From Halorussus rarus (GTDB taxonomy: Archaea > Halobacteriota > Halobacteria > Halobacteriales > Haladaptataceae): a stretch of 64,000 bases of DNA. The translations under genes were made by a program, and so were the position numbers. The notes under the pieces were generated by a model that did not search any database, had not been told where the DNA came from, and worked only from the letters and a program-made list of their open reading frames with translations. Below, piece by piece: positions 35,315 to 44,492 of this stretch. The stretch covers positions 434,001 through 498,000 of the forward strand of contig NZ_QPMJ01000002.1 in NCBI RefSeq assembly GCF_003369835.1, read 5' to 3'. The first letter of the stretch is position 1; each line of letters starts with the position of its first letter.

Positions 35315-37225
35315 ATGCGACTCCTGCTGGTCCACGCCGACCGCTTCGCGTTCGAGGCCGGCGCGCCGGCCGGCGACGGACCCGCCGCGACCGACGAAGC
35401 GCCGAACGAGGGGCGGCTGGCGGACTGCGTGGTCGCGTTCGTTACCGTCGAGCGCGCGGACATCGACGACCCCGACTCGGTAGTCGCGAACGCCGCCGCC
35501 GAACTCCGGGACGCGACCGAACGACTTAACACCCGGAAGGCGGCCCTCTACCCCTCCGCCCACCTGAGCGGCGTCCCCGCCGCCCCGGACGACGCCGAGG
35601 CCGTGCTCCGGGACCTCGCGGCCGAACTCGACGCCGACCGCGAGATTCTTCGGGCGCCGCTGAGTTCGCATTCCGCGTTCGAGCTCGCCCGCAAAGGCCA
35701 CCCCTACGCGACCCGGTCCCTTCGCGTGATCCCCGGGAGCGCCGACAGCGGAGAGGAGACCGACCGGACCCCGAGCGAGTGGCGGCTGGCGTTCCCCGGC
35801 GGCGACGCGGTGACGCTCCCCGGGGACGACCCGTTGGGCGCGCTCGACGACGAGGACGCCGACCGCGTGAGCGACGGCCTTCGCAACCTCGTCGCCCGCG
35901 AAGTCGGCGGCGGAGTCGACGGCGGAACGTCGGACGAGACCGCCGCAGAGGCCGAACGACCGACGTTCGCCGACCTCGTGCGCGACCAGCGACTGGCGAG
36001 CGACGGCCGACCCGCGGACGACGCCCCCGCGAAGGCGGAGTCCCTCCGATGGCTCCCCCGGGGGAAACTCGTTCGCGACGCATTGACGGCGTACGCGGCC
36101 GAACTCGCGGCCGACGTCGGCGCGATGCCGGTCGAGACGACGCCCGCGGAAAGTCTCGGCGCGCGGACTCCCCCGGCAGAAGCCGAGTCGTCCGACGAGC
36201 ACCGCCCTCGCGGCGGACTTTCCGACTCCGTGACGTCGACACGATGTGCGGCCTGCGCCGAGCACTCCTCTCTCCTAGAGGACGCCGAGCTCGAAGCGTC
36301 GGACCTCCCGGTCGGACTCTCCGAACTGGCCGCCGGTTCACCCCCGGTCGAGGGTGAGCGCGGGTCGACGGACCTGTCGTGTTCCCCGAAGTCCGTCGTC
36401 CCCGTCGTTCACACCGCGACCGCAGACCTGGCGCAGGCGAAGGAGCGACTCGTCGCGCAGGCCGAGGACGCGCTCCGGGCCGGCGAGGACCTCGGCCCGG
36501 CCTGCGCGCCCGTGATCCGGACGACCCGGGCGTTCTCCGACGATAACGAGGCGTGGATGCAGTCGCTGGTCGACGAACTCGGCGCGCCCGCGCTGGTCGA
36601 ACTCCGGCCCGAGCGCCGGAGCGACCGGGAAGCCAGTGTCGACTTCGTGACCCTGGACGGACCCGGTCGACCGGTCGAACTCGGTCGCGTCGAGCTCGAC
36701 GTCGAGAGCGCCGAGCGGTTCGGGGTCACCTACGGGGCCGGCGAGGAAACCCGGTATCCGCCGATTCTGCACTTCTCGCCGTTCGGGAGCGTCGAGGACG
36801 CGCTCGCCGCGCTCCTGGAGACAGCGGCCGAGCGCGAGGTGCCCCGCCTCCCGACGTGGCTCTCGCCCGCGCAGGTCCGTTTCGTCCCGGTCGAAGAGAG
36901 CCACGTCGAGCACTGCGACGCGCTGGCGGCGGACCTCGAAGCCGGGGGTATCCGCGCGGAGGTCGACGACCGCGAGGAGGCGGTCGGCGAGCGCCTGTCC
37001 CGGGCCGCGGACGACTGGGTGCCGTACTGCGCGGTCGTGGGCGACCGCGAGACCGAGCGCGACGCCGAGACGCTCAAGGTGACCGTCCGCGGCGAGGGAG
37101 CCGAACGCGAGCTGACGCCCGCCGAACTAGAGGAGGCAGTTCTCGCCGACATCGACGACGGGCCGAGGGTGGCGCTTTCGCTGCCGACGCGACTCGGCAG
37201 GCGTCCCGACCTCTCGGACCGATAA
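35315..37225 (+). CDS. ThrRS-derived protein: archaeal editing-type N-domain, degenerate catalytic core
   Basis: 636 residues. Residues 1-140 match the archaeal threonyl-tRNA synthetase editing domain (MRLLLVHADRFAFEA; YPSAHLSGVP at about 79-88; KGHP at 127-130). The middle has a class II synthetase-like remnant, but motif 2 is not evident and motif 3, normally PPI-x-H-x-S-x-x-GS-(I/V)-E-R, reads YPPILHFSPFGSVED, losing the ATP-binding Arg. A C-terminal anticodon-binding-like domain is present (about 520-630). Acidic insertions at 150-250 and 270-350 are unusual. It may edit mischarged Ser-tRNA(Thr) in trans, as split ThrRS pairs do in some archaea; a separate functional ThrRS must exist elsewhere. 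Confidence 0.82.
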   Translation: MRLLLVHADRFAFEAGAPAGDGPAATDEAPNEGRLADCVVAFVTVERADIDDPDSVVANAAAELRDATERLNTRKAALYPSAHLSGVPAAPDDAEAVLRDLAAELDADREILRAPLSSHSAFELARKGHPYATRSLRVIPGSADSGEETDRTPSEWRLAFPGGDAVTLPGDDPLGALDDEDADRVSDGLRNLVAREVGGGVDGGTSDETAAEAERPTFADLVRDQRLASDGRPADDAPAKAESLRWLPRGKLVRDALTAYAAELAADVGAMPVETTPAESLGARTPPAEAESSDEHRPRGGLSDSVTSTRCAACAEHSSLLEDAELEASDLPVGLSELAAGSPPVEGERGSTDLSCSPKSVVPVVHTATADLAQAKERLVAQAEDALRAGEDLGPACAPVIRTTRAFSDDNEAWMQSLVDELGAPALVELRPERRSDREASVDFVTLDGPGRPVELGRVELDVESAERFGVTYGAGEETRYPPILHFSPFGSVEDALAALLETAAEREVPRLPTWLSPAQVRFVPVEESHVEHCDALAADLEAGGIRAEVDDREEAVGERLSRAADDWVPYCAVVGDRETERDAETLKVTVRGEGAERELTPAELEEAVLADIDDGPRVALSLPTRLGRRPDLSDR

Positions 37226-37363
37226 GTACCGATTCATCTCTCGGACGTCGCCGAGCGGTGCGCGACTGAGCTTCCGGCTCGTTCTGCCGATTCTTCGCTT
37301 TCAAGCCCTCACGACCACACTCGTCCGTGTCTCGCGATACCAGGTCGCACTTTGAATATTCTT

Positions 37364-37410
37364 TATGGGAATAAAACCAGTCTACTTAATACCCTATGGT
37401 AATAAGAACC
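37364..37410 (+). promoter_or_regulatory. Imperfect direct repeats in nhaC promoter
   Basis: tatgggaataaaacc (37364-37378) and tatggtaataagaacc (37395-37410) repeat at 31-bp spacing with a TATA-like ttaatacc between them, ending just before the nhaC ATG at 37418. The AT-rich block contrasts with the surroundings. It may be an operator for salt- or pH-dependent control. Confidence 0.45.
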
Positions 37411-37417
37411 GGCGTCA

Positions 37418-38866
37418 ATGGCTTCGCTGGACTTCGAACCGCTGACGTACGGAGAGCTGTCGCCCGAGCGACGACCGACGCCGGCCCAGGCGCTCGTACC
37501 CGTGCTCGGCGTCGTCGTCTTCCTCGGAATCGGGTCGGGGTACCTCAAGCTCGCGCCCCACGGCCCGCTGCTCTGGAGCATCGTGCTGACCGGGCTGGTC
37601 GGCTACTACTGGATGGGGCTGTCGTGGGATGAGCTCTACGAGGGCATCGCCGACAGCCTGCTGATGGGCCTGCAGGCGATCCTCATCCTGTTCACCATCT
37701 ACGCGCTCATCGCCACCTGGGTCAGCGCCGGGACGATTCCCGGGCTGATGTACTACGGGCTGACCGTGCTCACCCCGGAGGTGTTCCTGCCCGCGACGGC
37801 CATCCTCGCGGCCATCGTCGCGTTCTCCATCGGATCGTCGTGGACCACCGCCGGCACGCTCGGGGTGGCGTTCGTCGGCATCGGGTCGGGGCTCGGCATC
37901 CCGGCGCCGATGACCGCCGGGGCCATCCTGAGCGGAGCGTACGCCGGCGACAAGCAGTCGCCGCTGTCGGACACGACCAACCTCGCGGCCGCGGTCACCA
38001 ACACCGACCTCTACGACCACATCCGGGCGATGCGGACCGGCACCGCCATCGCGCTCGGCGTCGCGCTGGTCCTGTACGCCGTCCTCGGCCTCCGGGCGGG
38101 CGGCGCGATTCCGGAGGGCCGCGTCGTCGAGATCCAGACCGCGCTGGCCGGCACCTACGACCTCTCTGCGCTCGTCTTCCTCCCGCTGGTGGTCACCTTC
38201 GGCCTCGCGCTCTACGGCTACCCAGCGCTCCCGTCGCTGGTCGCCGGGGTGTTCGCTGGCGTGTTCACCACCATCGCGGTCCAGGGCGTCGGCTTCACCG
38301 CGGCCTGGGACGTGTTCCTCAACGGGACCGCCCCGGAGACCGGCACCCAGCTCGTCAACGACCTGCTGGCCGCCGGCGGCGTCTCGGGGTCGGCCTGGAC
38401 CATCTCGGTCGTCGTCGCCGCGCTCTCGCTGGGCGGCCTGCTCGAGGGGACGGGCGTGCTCGCGGTGCTGGCTCACTACCTCGCCCAGTCCATCCGGAGC
38501 GCGACCGGCCTCGTCGTCGGCTCGGGCGTCTCGGCCATCCTGGTCAACGTGTTCAGCGCCCAGCAGTACATGGCCATCGTGATCCCGGGGATGACCCTCC
38601 GGAACCTCTACGACGAGTACGACCTCGAGAGCAGCGACCTCTCGCGGGCCGTCGAGGCCGCGGGCACCCCGACCGGCGCGCTCATCCCGTGGCACGCCGG
38701 GGCGGTCTACATGTCCAGCGTCTTCGGCGTGGCGACCCTGGAGTACTTCCCGTACTACTTCTTCGCGTTCCTCTCGCCGGCCGTGCTGTTCGCCATGGCG
38801 CTGGCCGGCGTGGCCACGACCCCGCGAGAGACCGAGGAGTCGACCGCCTCGTCTGCCGGCGACTGA
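37418..38866 (+). CDS. nhaC: Na+/H+ antiporter NhaC family
   Basis: 482 residues with about eleven membrane segments. The NhaC signature AFSIGSSWTTAGTLGVAFVG (about 128-147) and the GDKQSPLSDTTNLAAAVT block (about 182-199) contain residues that bind Na+ in this family. It extrudes Na+ in exchange for protons, central to salt-in halophiles, though some NhaC relatives exchange malate/lactate or arginine/ornithine. The next genes on this strand encode surface proteins; no operon link is evident because 306 bases intervene. Confidence 0.92.
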   Translation: MASLDFEPLTYGELSPERRPTPAQALVPVLGVVVFLGIGSGYLKLAPHGPLLWSIVLTGLVGYYWMGLSWDELYEGIADSLLMGLQAILILFTIYALIATWVSAGTIPGLMYYGLTVLTPEVFLPATAILAAIVAFSIGSSWTTAGTLGVAFVGIGSGLGIPAPMTAGAILSGAYAGDKQSPLSDTTNLAAAVTNTDLYDHIRAMRTGTAIALGVALVLYAVLGLRAGGAIPEGRVVEIQTALAGTYDLSALVFLPLVVTFGLALYGYPALPSLVAGVFAGVFTTIAVQGVGFTAAWDVFLNGTAPETGTQLVNDLLAAGGVSGSAWTISVVVAALSLGGLLEGTGVLAVLAHYLAQSIRSATGLVVGSGVSAILVNVFSAQQYMAIVIPGMTLRNLYDEYDLESSDLSRAVEAAGTPTGALIPWHAGAVYMSSVFGVATLEYFPYYFFAFLSPAVLFAMALAGVATTPRETEESTASSAGD

Positions 38867-39172
38867 GCCGAGTTCGTCCCTCCTTCGGACGGTCTCGCCC
38901 GAACCGACTCCGACCGAAATCGACCGCTTCGAACCCCTCCGAACCGCTTTGTACCACGTCGCTCGCTCGTTAAGGTCGGGCTATCCGAGGCCCGTCCGAC
39001 GACTGCCCGCGCGAGAGTCGGAATATCGACGAGCGACCGGCCGGGCGACCGCTACCTCGGCACCGGCGCCCGGTCACCGGTAACCGTCCGATTACCGACC
39101 TGTAATTCCGGTTACGGCGCGATGGCCAGTTTATAACAAAGTAGCGTTCGGGAACATGTCCTCCGGAGTACG
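38867..39172. promoter_or_regulatory. Upstream region of the FG-GAP/Gln-rich gene
   Basis: Contains an inverted repeat GTAACCG (39080-39086) / CGGTTAC (39109-39115) with ATTACCG and TAATTCCGG between, then a TATA box within ttataacaaagt (39131-39142), 31-42 bases before the ATG at 39173. The 10-base word ATAACAAAGT (39133-39142) recurs before the second Gln-rich gene at 44417-44426. The remaining sequence shows nothing recognisable. Confidence 0.5.
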
Positions 39173-42100
39173 ATGCAATCGAGACACGAGCGGTCGGGAG
39201 CGAGCGGCGTCGGGCGGGTTCGACGGCTGGCGGGAGTACTGGTGACATTTCTCGTATGCGGGCTCGTCGTGAGCGGCACGGCGGTGGCGGGTATCGGAGC
39301 ATTCGACGGCGAAACGCGGGATACTGTCTCGCTAGCGCCAGATTCCCCGGCGACGGCGGGCTCCTCCCCGGCGAGTCCGGGGGTCGCCGGACGCCAGACC
39401 CAGTCCGGATACAACACGTCGAACGATAGCTTCGGGTGGTCGGTGGCCTCGGCGGGCGACTTCAACGGCGACGGCGCCACCGACGTCGTCGTCGGCGCGC
39501 CGGGCCGCGGCACCAACAACACCGGCGGGGCGTACCTCTTCTACGGGCCGGTCACCGCCGAGAACATCTCGCTCTCGGACGCCGACCTGACGCTGACGGG
39601 CGAGTCGACCGGCGACTACGCCGGCTGGTCGGTCGACGGCGGCGACGTCGACGGCGACGGCTACGCGGACCTCGTCGTCGGGGCGCCCTACAACGACGAG
39701 GCCGGCCGGAACGCCGGCGCGGCCTACGTCGTCTTCGGCAGGGAGGACGCGAACGGCACCGTCTCGCTCGGCGAGGCGGGAACGAAACTGGTCGGCGGGG
39801 CCGACGGGAGCGAGGCCGGCTTCGACGTTAGCGCGCGCGACGTCGACTCGGCCGACGCTCCGGGGCTACTGGTCGGCGCGCCGGCGACTCGGACCGACGC
39901 ACGGCGGGGCGCCGCGCACCTCCTCGCCGGCGAGGCGCTCTCGAACCGGTCGACGGTGTCGCTCCCCGCCGCGGCACAGGGGTCGAACGCGACGCAAGCG
40001 CGGTTCGTCGGCGGCGCGGCCGACGACCGCGCCGGCTGGTCGGTCGCGTGGGCGGGCGACGTCGACGACGACGGCACCGCCGAAATCGCGGTCGGAGCGC
40101 CGTATCACAACGCGAGCGACGACCCGCGCGCCGGGGCGGTGTACCTCGCCGACGCGGACGCCTCTGGGCGTCAGAACCTCACCCAGTCCGAGGCCACGTT
40201 CCTCGGCGGGTCGGCCCACGACAACGCCGGCTTCGCCGTCGGGAGCGCCGACGACGCCAACGGCGACGGCGTCGCCGACCTGCTCGTCGGCGCACCCTCG
40301 AACGACACCTCCGGACGGAACGCGGGCGCCGCGTACGTCGTGTACGGCGGGGCGTCGCTGAACGGGACGCTGACCGCGGACCGGGCCGACGTGGCGGTGT
40401 TCGGCGAGGCGGCGGGCGACCGACTCGGGTGGTCGGTAGCGTCGGCCGGCGACGTCGACTGCGACGGCGACGACGACGTGGTCGCCGGCGCGCCGACCAA
40501 CGACGACACCGGGGCGGCGTACCTCGTCTACGGTCGGGGAACCGACGGCGGCGCGGTGGCCACGAAGCTCACCGGCGGCGGGGCGGGCGACTTCGCGGGC
40601 GCGAGCGTCGCCGGGCTCGGACGCGGCGACGACGGGAGCGACGTCCTGGTCGGCGCGCCCGGCAGCGACATCGGTCGCACCGACAGCGGCGCGGTGTACC
40701 TCGTGCGACCCCAGCGCGGGTGCGGGGCAGACGGTGACGGCGGTGGCGCGGGGGGCACTCGGACGGCAGCAGGCAACAGCAGTACCGCCAGTCCGGACTC
40801 CCGCGACGACGGGAGCGACGGCGGACTCCCCTCCCTGGAGTTCGCCGACGGTGACGAGTCGAGCGGCGACGCGACCGGCGCCGCCGTCCGGCTGGTCTCG
40901 AACGAGGGGGCTTCCGGCGCTGCGGGGAGCCCCGAGCAGCGAGCGTCCGGCGACGACAGGTCCAGCAGCGCTCGGTCCGACGGAGACCGGTCTGAGGGGG
41001 CTCCGACCGACCCGGAAGACGGGACGCCCGACAGAGGGGACAGTGGTTCCGGTTCCGACGATGGAGATTCGGGCCCCGAGAATGGCGACTCCGGCCCCGA
41101 CGGTGGCGACTCCAATCCCGACGACGGAAACTCCGACGACGGGAACTCGAGCCCCGACGACGGCGGAGAGGACGGGAACTCGGGCGACGGCGGGGACGAC
41201 CGGACCGACCGGGAGCCCGACCAGCGCCAGGGCATCCACGTCTACCAGAACCAGTGCCAGCGCCAGACCGGCGACGGGCAGCGCCAAGGCCAGTCACAGG
41301 GCGTCCGGGGCGGCCAGACCCAGTCGGACGGGAGCGTCAGCATCCGGTGGCAGTTCCAGCGGATCCACGTCCAGCAGACCCAGTGCCAGTACCAGGGCGA
41401 CGGCCACGACAACGCCCAGCGTCAGCGCCAGCAGCTGCGGATACGGTTCGCCCAGCAGCAGGGCGGTGACGACGAGCAGTCCCAGCGCCAGGACGTCGAG
41501 AGCCGCCAGAACCAGACGCAACGCCGGTCCGGGTCCGAGCAGGTCCAGACCCAGGTGCAGTGGTTCAGCGTGACCTTCGTCCAGGTCCAGCCGGTGAACG
41601 ACGCCGTCGACCAGTTGCAGTCCCAGTACCTCGACGTCGACCAGAACCAGGAGCAGTCCCAGGGCGACGGCTACGACCAGAGCCAGACGCAGTTCCAGGT
41701 CGTCCAGATCGTCTACCAGGGCCAGACCCAGACGTACGGGGGCGCCCAGGGACAGGCCCAGAACCAGTCGGTCGAGGCGAGCCAGCGCCAGCACCAGGAG
41801 CAGACCAACGTCTCGCAGAACCAGACCCAGAACCAGAGCGTCGACCTCCGACAGAACCAGACCCAGAACCAGACCGACCCGAACGCGAGCCAGACCCAGA
41901 ACCAGAGCATCGACGTCGACCAGGGCCAGAATCAGACGCAGGGCGACGAGGGGCCGAGCCAGTCCCAGCGCCAGAACCAGTCGGTCGACGCCGACCAGAA
42001 CCAGACCGAGGCCGGCGGCCCGAACCAGACGCAGACCCAGAACCAGACCGCCGAGCTGAACCAGAGCCAGACCCAGAACCAATCGCTGACCGGCGGGGAC

Positions 42101-43105
42101 GCGAACGAGAGCAGCGAGGTGGTCGCCGACCAGAACCAGACCCAGCGCCAGTACGGCGAGAACAACACGCAGCGACAGAACGAGTCGATCGCCGTCGACC
42201 AGAACCAGACCCAGTCGCAGACCGAGGCCAACGTCACTACAACCGTCTCGGCGGAAACCGAGGACGGGACCCGGAACGCGTCGGCGTCGAACGCGACCGA
42301 CGCGGCGGGGAATACCACCACGCGCGCGAGCGAGAACCTGACCACCACGTCGACCAACGAAACCACTACATCGACAAACGCGACCGCCACGACGGCGGAC
42401 GAGAACACGACGACGCGGACGGCCGACTCCGCGACTGCGGGAACCGAGACGGCCGCCGAGGCGGAAACTGTCGCCGAAGAGGAGACGACTGCGACGACCG
42501 AAGCGGGGTCGGCCGACGGTGAGCCGACTGCGACCACCGATGCGGCGTCTGACGAGGAGACGACCGAAGCGGAATCGGTCGACGAGGAAGAGCCGACCGA
42601 GTCTCCCACCGAGGAGGACGCCGACGAGGAGACGCCGGCCGGGCAGGAGTCGGACGACGAGACGCCGGAACCGACGACCGAGAAGACCGACGAGCAAACG
42701 GCGAACGAAGAGGGAACCGAGGAGTCGACGACAGAAGACGAATCGGACGACGAGGAGCCGACGACCGATGAGGACCCCGACGAGGAATCGACCGACGAGG
42801 CCCAGACGCAAGAGGGTGAGAAAGCCGATGAGGATGAGGCGACCGAAGCGGAGGAGAAAGACGGCGAAGACGAGGCGACCGAGGACGACGAGCCGACCGA
42901 CGAAGACGAGAATGCTGAAGAGGGCGAGCCGACCGAGGACGACGAGCCGACCGACGAAGACGACAAAGAGGAAGCGGACGAGACGACTACGGCGGACGAG
43001 TCGTCCGCTGCGGACGAACCGGCCGCCGAAGGTGGCGAAAGCACGACGACCGCCGCGGAGAGCGTCGCCGTCGCGGTCGGTCCACACGACTCGCTCGTAG
43101 CGTGA
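39173..43105 (+). CDS. Giant secreted protein: FG-GAP propeller, Gln/Asn ladder, acidic Thr-rich tail
   Basis: 1310 residues. A signal peptide (about 18-40, LAGVLVTFLVCGLVVSGTAV) is followed by seven FG-GAP repeats (about 82-515), each with VVVGAP-like strands and several Ca-binding loops such as DFNGDGATD, DVDGDGYAD and DANGDGVAD, forming an integrin-alpha-like seven-bladed propeller. A Gly/Asp/Ser linker (520-680) leads to about 340 residues (684-1021) of alternating Gln, as in QNQTQNQSVDLRQNQTQNQT, where each NQT/NQS is an N-glycosylation sequon. The tail (1022-1310) is Thr/Glu/Asp-rich. No C-terminal membrane segment or PGF-type anchor is visible, so it is released or held non-covalently. 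Probable adhesin or matrix scaffold; function inferred. Confidence 0.9.
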   Translation: MQSRHERSGASGVGRVRRLAGVLVTFLVCGLVVSGTAVAGIGAFDGETRDTVSLAPDSPATAGSSPASPGVAGRQTQSGYNTSNDSFGWSVASAGDFNGDGATDVVVGAPGRGTNNTGGAYLFYGPVTAENISLSDADLTLTGESTGDYAGWSVDGGDVDGDGYADLVVGAPYNDEAGRNAGAAYVVFGREDANGTVSLGEAGTKLVGGADGSEAGFDVSARDVDSADAPGLLVGAPATRTDARRGAAHLLAGEALSNRSTVSLPAAAQGSNATQARFVGGAADDRAGWSVAWAGDVDDDGTAEIAVGAPYHNASDDPRAGAVYLADADASGRQNLTQSEATFLGGSAHDNAGFAVGSADDANGDGVADLLVGAPSNDTSGRNAGAAYVVYGGASLNGTLTADRADVAVFGEAAGDRLGWSVASAGDVDCDGDDDVVAGAPTNDDTGAAYLVYGRGTDGGAVATKLTGGGAGDFAGASVAGLGRGDDGSDVLVGAPGSDIGRTDSGAVYLVRPQRGCGADGDGGGAGGTRTAAGNSSTASPDSRDDGSDGGLPSLEFADGDESSGDATGAAVRLVSNEGASGAAGSPEQRASGDDRSSSARSDGDRSEGAPTDPEDGTPDRGDSGSGSDDGDSGPENGDSGPDGGDSNPDDGNSDDGNSSPDDGGEDGNSGDGGDDRTDREPDQRQGIHVYQNQCQRQTGDGQRQGQSQGVRGGQTQSDGSVSIRWQFQRIHVQQTQCQYQGDGHDNAQRQRQQLRIRFAQQQGGDDEQSQRQDVESRQNQTQRRSGSEQVQTQVQWFSVTFVQVQPVNDAVDQLQSQYLDVDQNQEQSQGDGYDQSQTQFQVVQIVYQGQTQTYGGAQGQAQNQSVEASQRQHQEQTNVSQNQTQNQSVDLRQNQTQNQTDPNASQTQNQSIDVDQGQNQTQGDEGPSQSQRQNQSVDADQNQTEAGGPNQTQTQNQTAELNQSQTQNQSLTGGDANESSEVVADQNQTQRQYGENNTQRQNESIAVDQNQTQSQTEANVTTTVSAETEDGTRNASASNATDAAGNTTTRASENLTTTSTNETTTSTNATATTADENTTTRTADSATAGTETAAEAETVAEEETTATTEAGSADGEPTATTDAASDEETTEAESVDEEEPTESPTEEDADEETPAGQESDDETPEPTTEKTDEQTANEEGTEESTTEDESDDEEPTTDEDPDEESTDEAQTQEGEKADEDEATEAEEKDGEDEATEDDEPTDEDENAEEGEPTEDDEPTDEDDKEEADETTTADESSAADEPAAEGGESTTTAAESVAVAVGPHDSLVA
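41221..42235 (+). repeat. In-frame Gln/Asn-rich repeat tract
   Basis: About 1 kb of degenerate repeats of words like cagaaccagacccag, translating to Q-N-Q-T-Q. Repeats are imperfect and keep the reading frame and codon usage, so they are protein repeats under selection and not satellite DNA or CRISPR. Confidence 0.85.
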
Positions 43106-43164
43106 CCGCTCTGCGGAGGTGGCTGGTCAGCCGAAAGAAACGGACGTGACCGCGGCCTCGCAGC

Positions 43165-43926
43165 CTACGTCTCGGTCGTGGTCTCGGACGCGGCCGTGGT
43201 CTCGGTCTCGTTCATCCCGGTTCCGAACGGCGAGCAGTTCCGGATGACGGACACCGTCCGGTCGCCGCCGAGGTCGTCGGTGGAGGCGAAGGCCGCGACG
43301 ATCGCCTCCCCGTCGATTGACACCGTCTCGTTCCCGGCGAGCGTCATGGTGGAGCTGCTGGTCGACGTGCCGGTCGTCGACAGCTCGATGACGCTCACCT
43401 TGCCCACGTACTCGGTGTCCTCGTCCGCGACGAACCGGACCTCGTCGCCCTCGCAGTCGACTTCGATGTCGGGCTCGGTGTCGTCCTGCGACGCCGTCGT
43501 CGTCGCCGTCTCGCCCGCGTCGAGGCAGTCGGTCACGTCGGACGCGACGACCGCTTCGTCTTCGGATTCGTTCTGGACGATGGTGAACACGATCCCCCGC
43601 TCGTCGAGGTCGACCGTCGCGTTGCCCTCGACGGACCCGAACGACGAGCGCGACACGCTGTTGGAGTCGGCCAAGATGTTGGCGACCCCGACGGTCACGC
43701 CGTACTGGTACCCCTCGGGTGCCGTGATGCTGACGTTGGGTGCGGTGCAGTCGACGGTGATGTTCACTGTCGTCTGGTTCGCTGTCATCTGCGCGCTCGC
43801 TCCCGGGTGCCTGTCGATTCCATTCTCGGTCACTCCCCCCGCGATACTCGGCGCGAGGGCCCCGACGCCGAGTATCACAACCCCCACGAGAAGCGCCTCG
43901 GAGGGCGAGATTTCTACACGAGGCAT
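43165..43926 (-). CDS. Exported Cys- and Thr-rich protein of unknown function
   Basis: 253 residues. One hydrophobic segment near the N-terminus (about 11-33, ALLVGVVILGVGALAPSIAG) works as signal anchor or signal peptide. The exported part has four cysteines in similar settings (NITVDCTAPN, VTDCLDAGE, IEVDCEGDE, VIRNCSPFG), suggesting two disulfide-linked domains in tandem, plus many sequons and a Thr/Glu-rich C-terminus (MNETETTAASETTTET). It lies tail-to-tail with the FG-GAP/Gln-rich gene and back-to-back with the curlin-like gene, so it may belong to the same surface system. Confidence 0.78.
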   Translation of the reverse strand: MPRVEISPSEALLVGVVILGVGALAPSIAGGVTENGIDRHPGASAQMTANQTTVNITVDCTAPNVSITAPEGYQYGVTVGVANILADSNSVSRSSFGSVEGNATVDLDERGIVFTIVQNESEDEAVVASDVTDCLDAGETATTTASQDDTEPDIEVDCEGDEVRFVADEDTEYVGKVSVIELSTTGTSTSSSTMTLAGNETVSIDGEAIVAAFASTDDLGGDRTVSVIRNCSPFGTGMNETETTAASETTTET

Positions 43927-44492
43927 ACCGGTATCTCGTCGGAGACGTACAAACTGTTTCTGCTGGCGTTCACTCTATTCGGGATTGATATTGCGGAGAT
44001 GAAACCTGTAGCCATCCGGAATCGAGCCCACGAATGCCGGCGTTCGTCGGCGGACCACTGCGCGGAACCCAACGACTGCACAAGTCGCGCTAAAGCCCTC
44101 GTAACGGCGGACACTGCTCGGCAGCTGACGTCGCGCGGCCGCCGCCCGTGGCGCGATGAGCGGGGGTTCGGGTCGGCGGCGTGGCGGATATTTCTGCGCT
44201 TACGTCCTCGAAACCCAGATTACCGGGGGTAACGGTGGATTCTCCGTGCCGGCTAGGCCCGGGCTAACAACCTGCACTTGACCGCTCGATGCGACTCGAA
44301 CCGAATCCGCCGGTTGAACCGGGTTAGTCGACTGTCGGGCTGCGTAAGCTCAATTACCACCCCTCATGTGTCAATTTCGAGTATGTAATAGCGATTGAAT
44401 TCGGCGAGTCCGGATAATAACAAAGTCCGGTACTGTCGAGCATCGGTCTGCGGCAGGTGCCGTAGGGAAATCCAATGACAGGTGAGAAATCC
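43927..44492. promoter_or_regulatory. Upstream region of curlin-like repeat gene
   Basis: About 550 bases without a gene. A GATTACCG word (44218-44225) followed by GTAACGG (44229-44235) resembles elements before the FG-GAP gene. ATAACAAAGT (44417-44426) matches the same word in that promoter and contains the likely TATA box (gataataac). An AGGTGA ribosome-binding site is at 44480-44485. An AACCGGGTT half-palindrome occurs at 44317-44325. A long leader of about 45 bases is predicted. Confidence 0.5.

Noticed and set aside
41294-43087. A 597-codon minus-strand Leu/Val/Gly-rich frame
   Set aside because: Antisense of the Gln-ladder and acidic tail; no start context or motif.
43080-43140. Frameshift removing a C-terminal anchor from the FG-GAP protein
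   Set aside because: No hydrophobic segment is found in other frames just after the stop, so absence of an anchor seems real.
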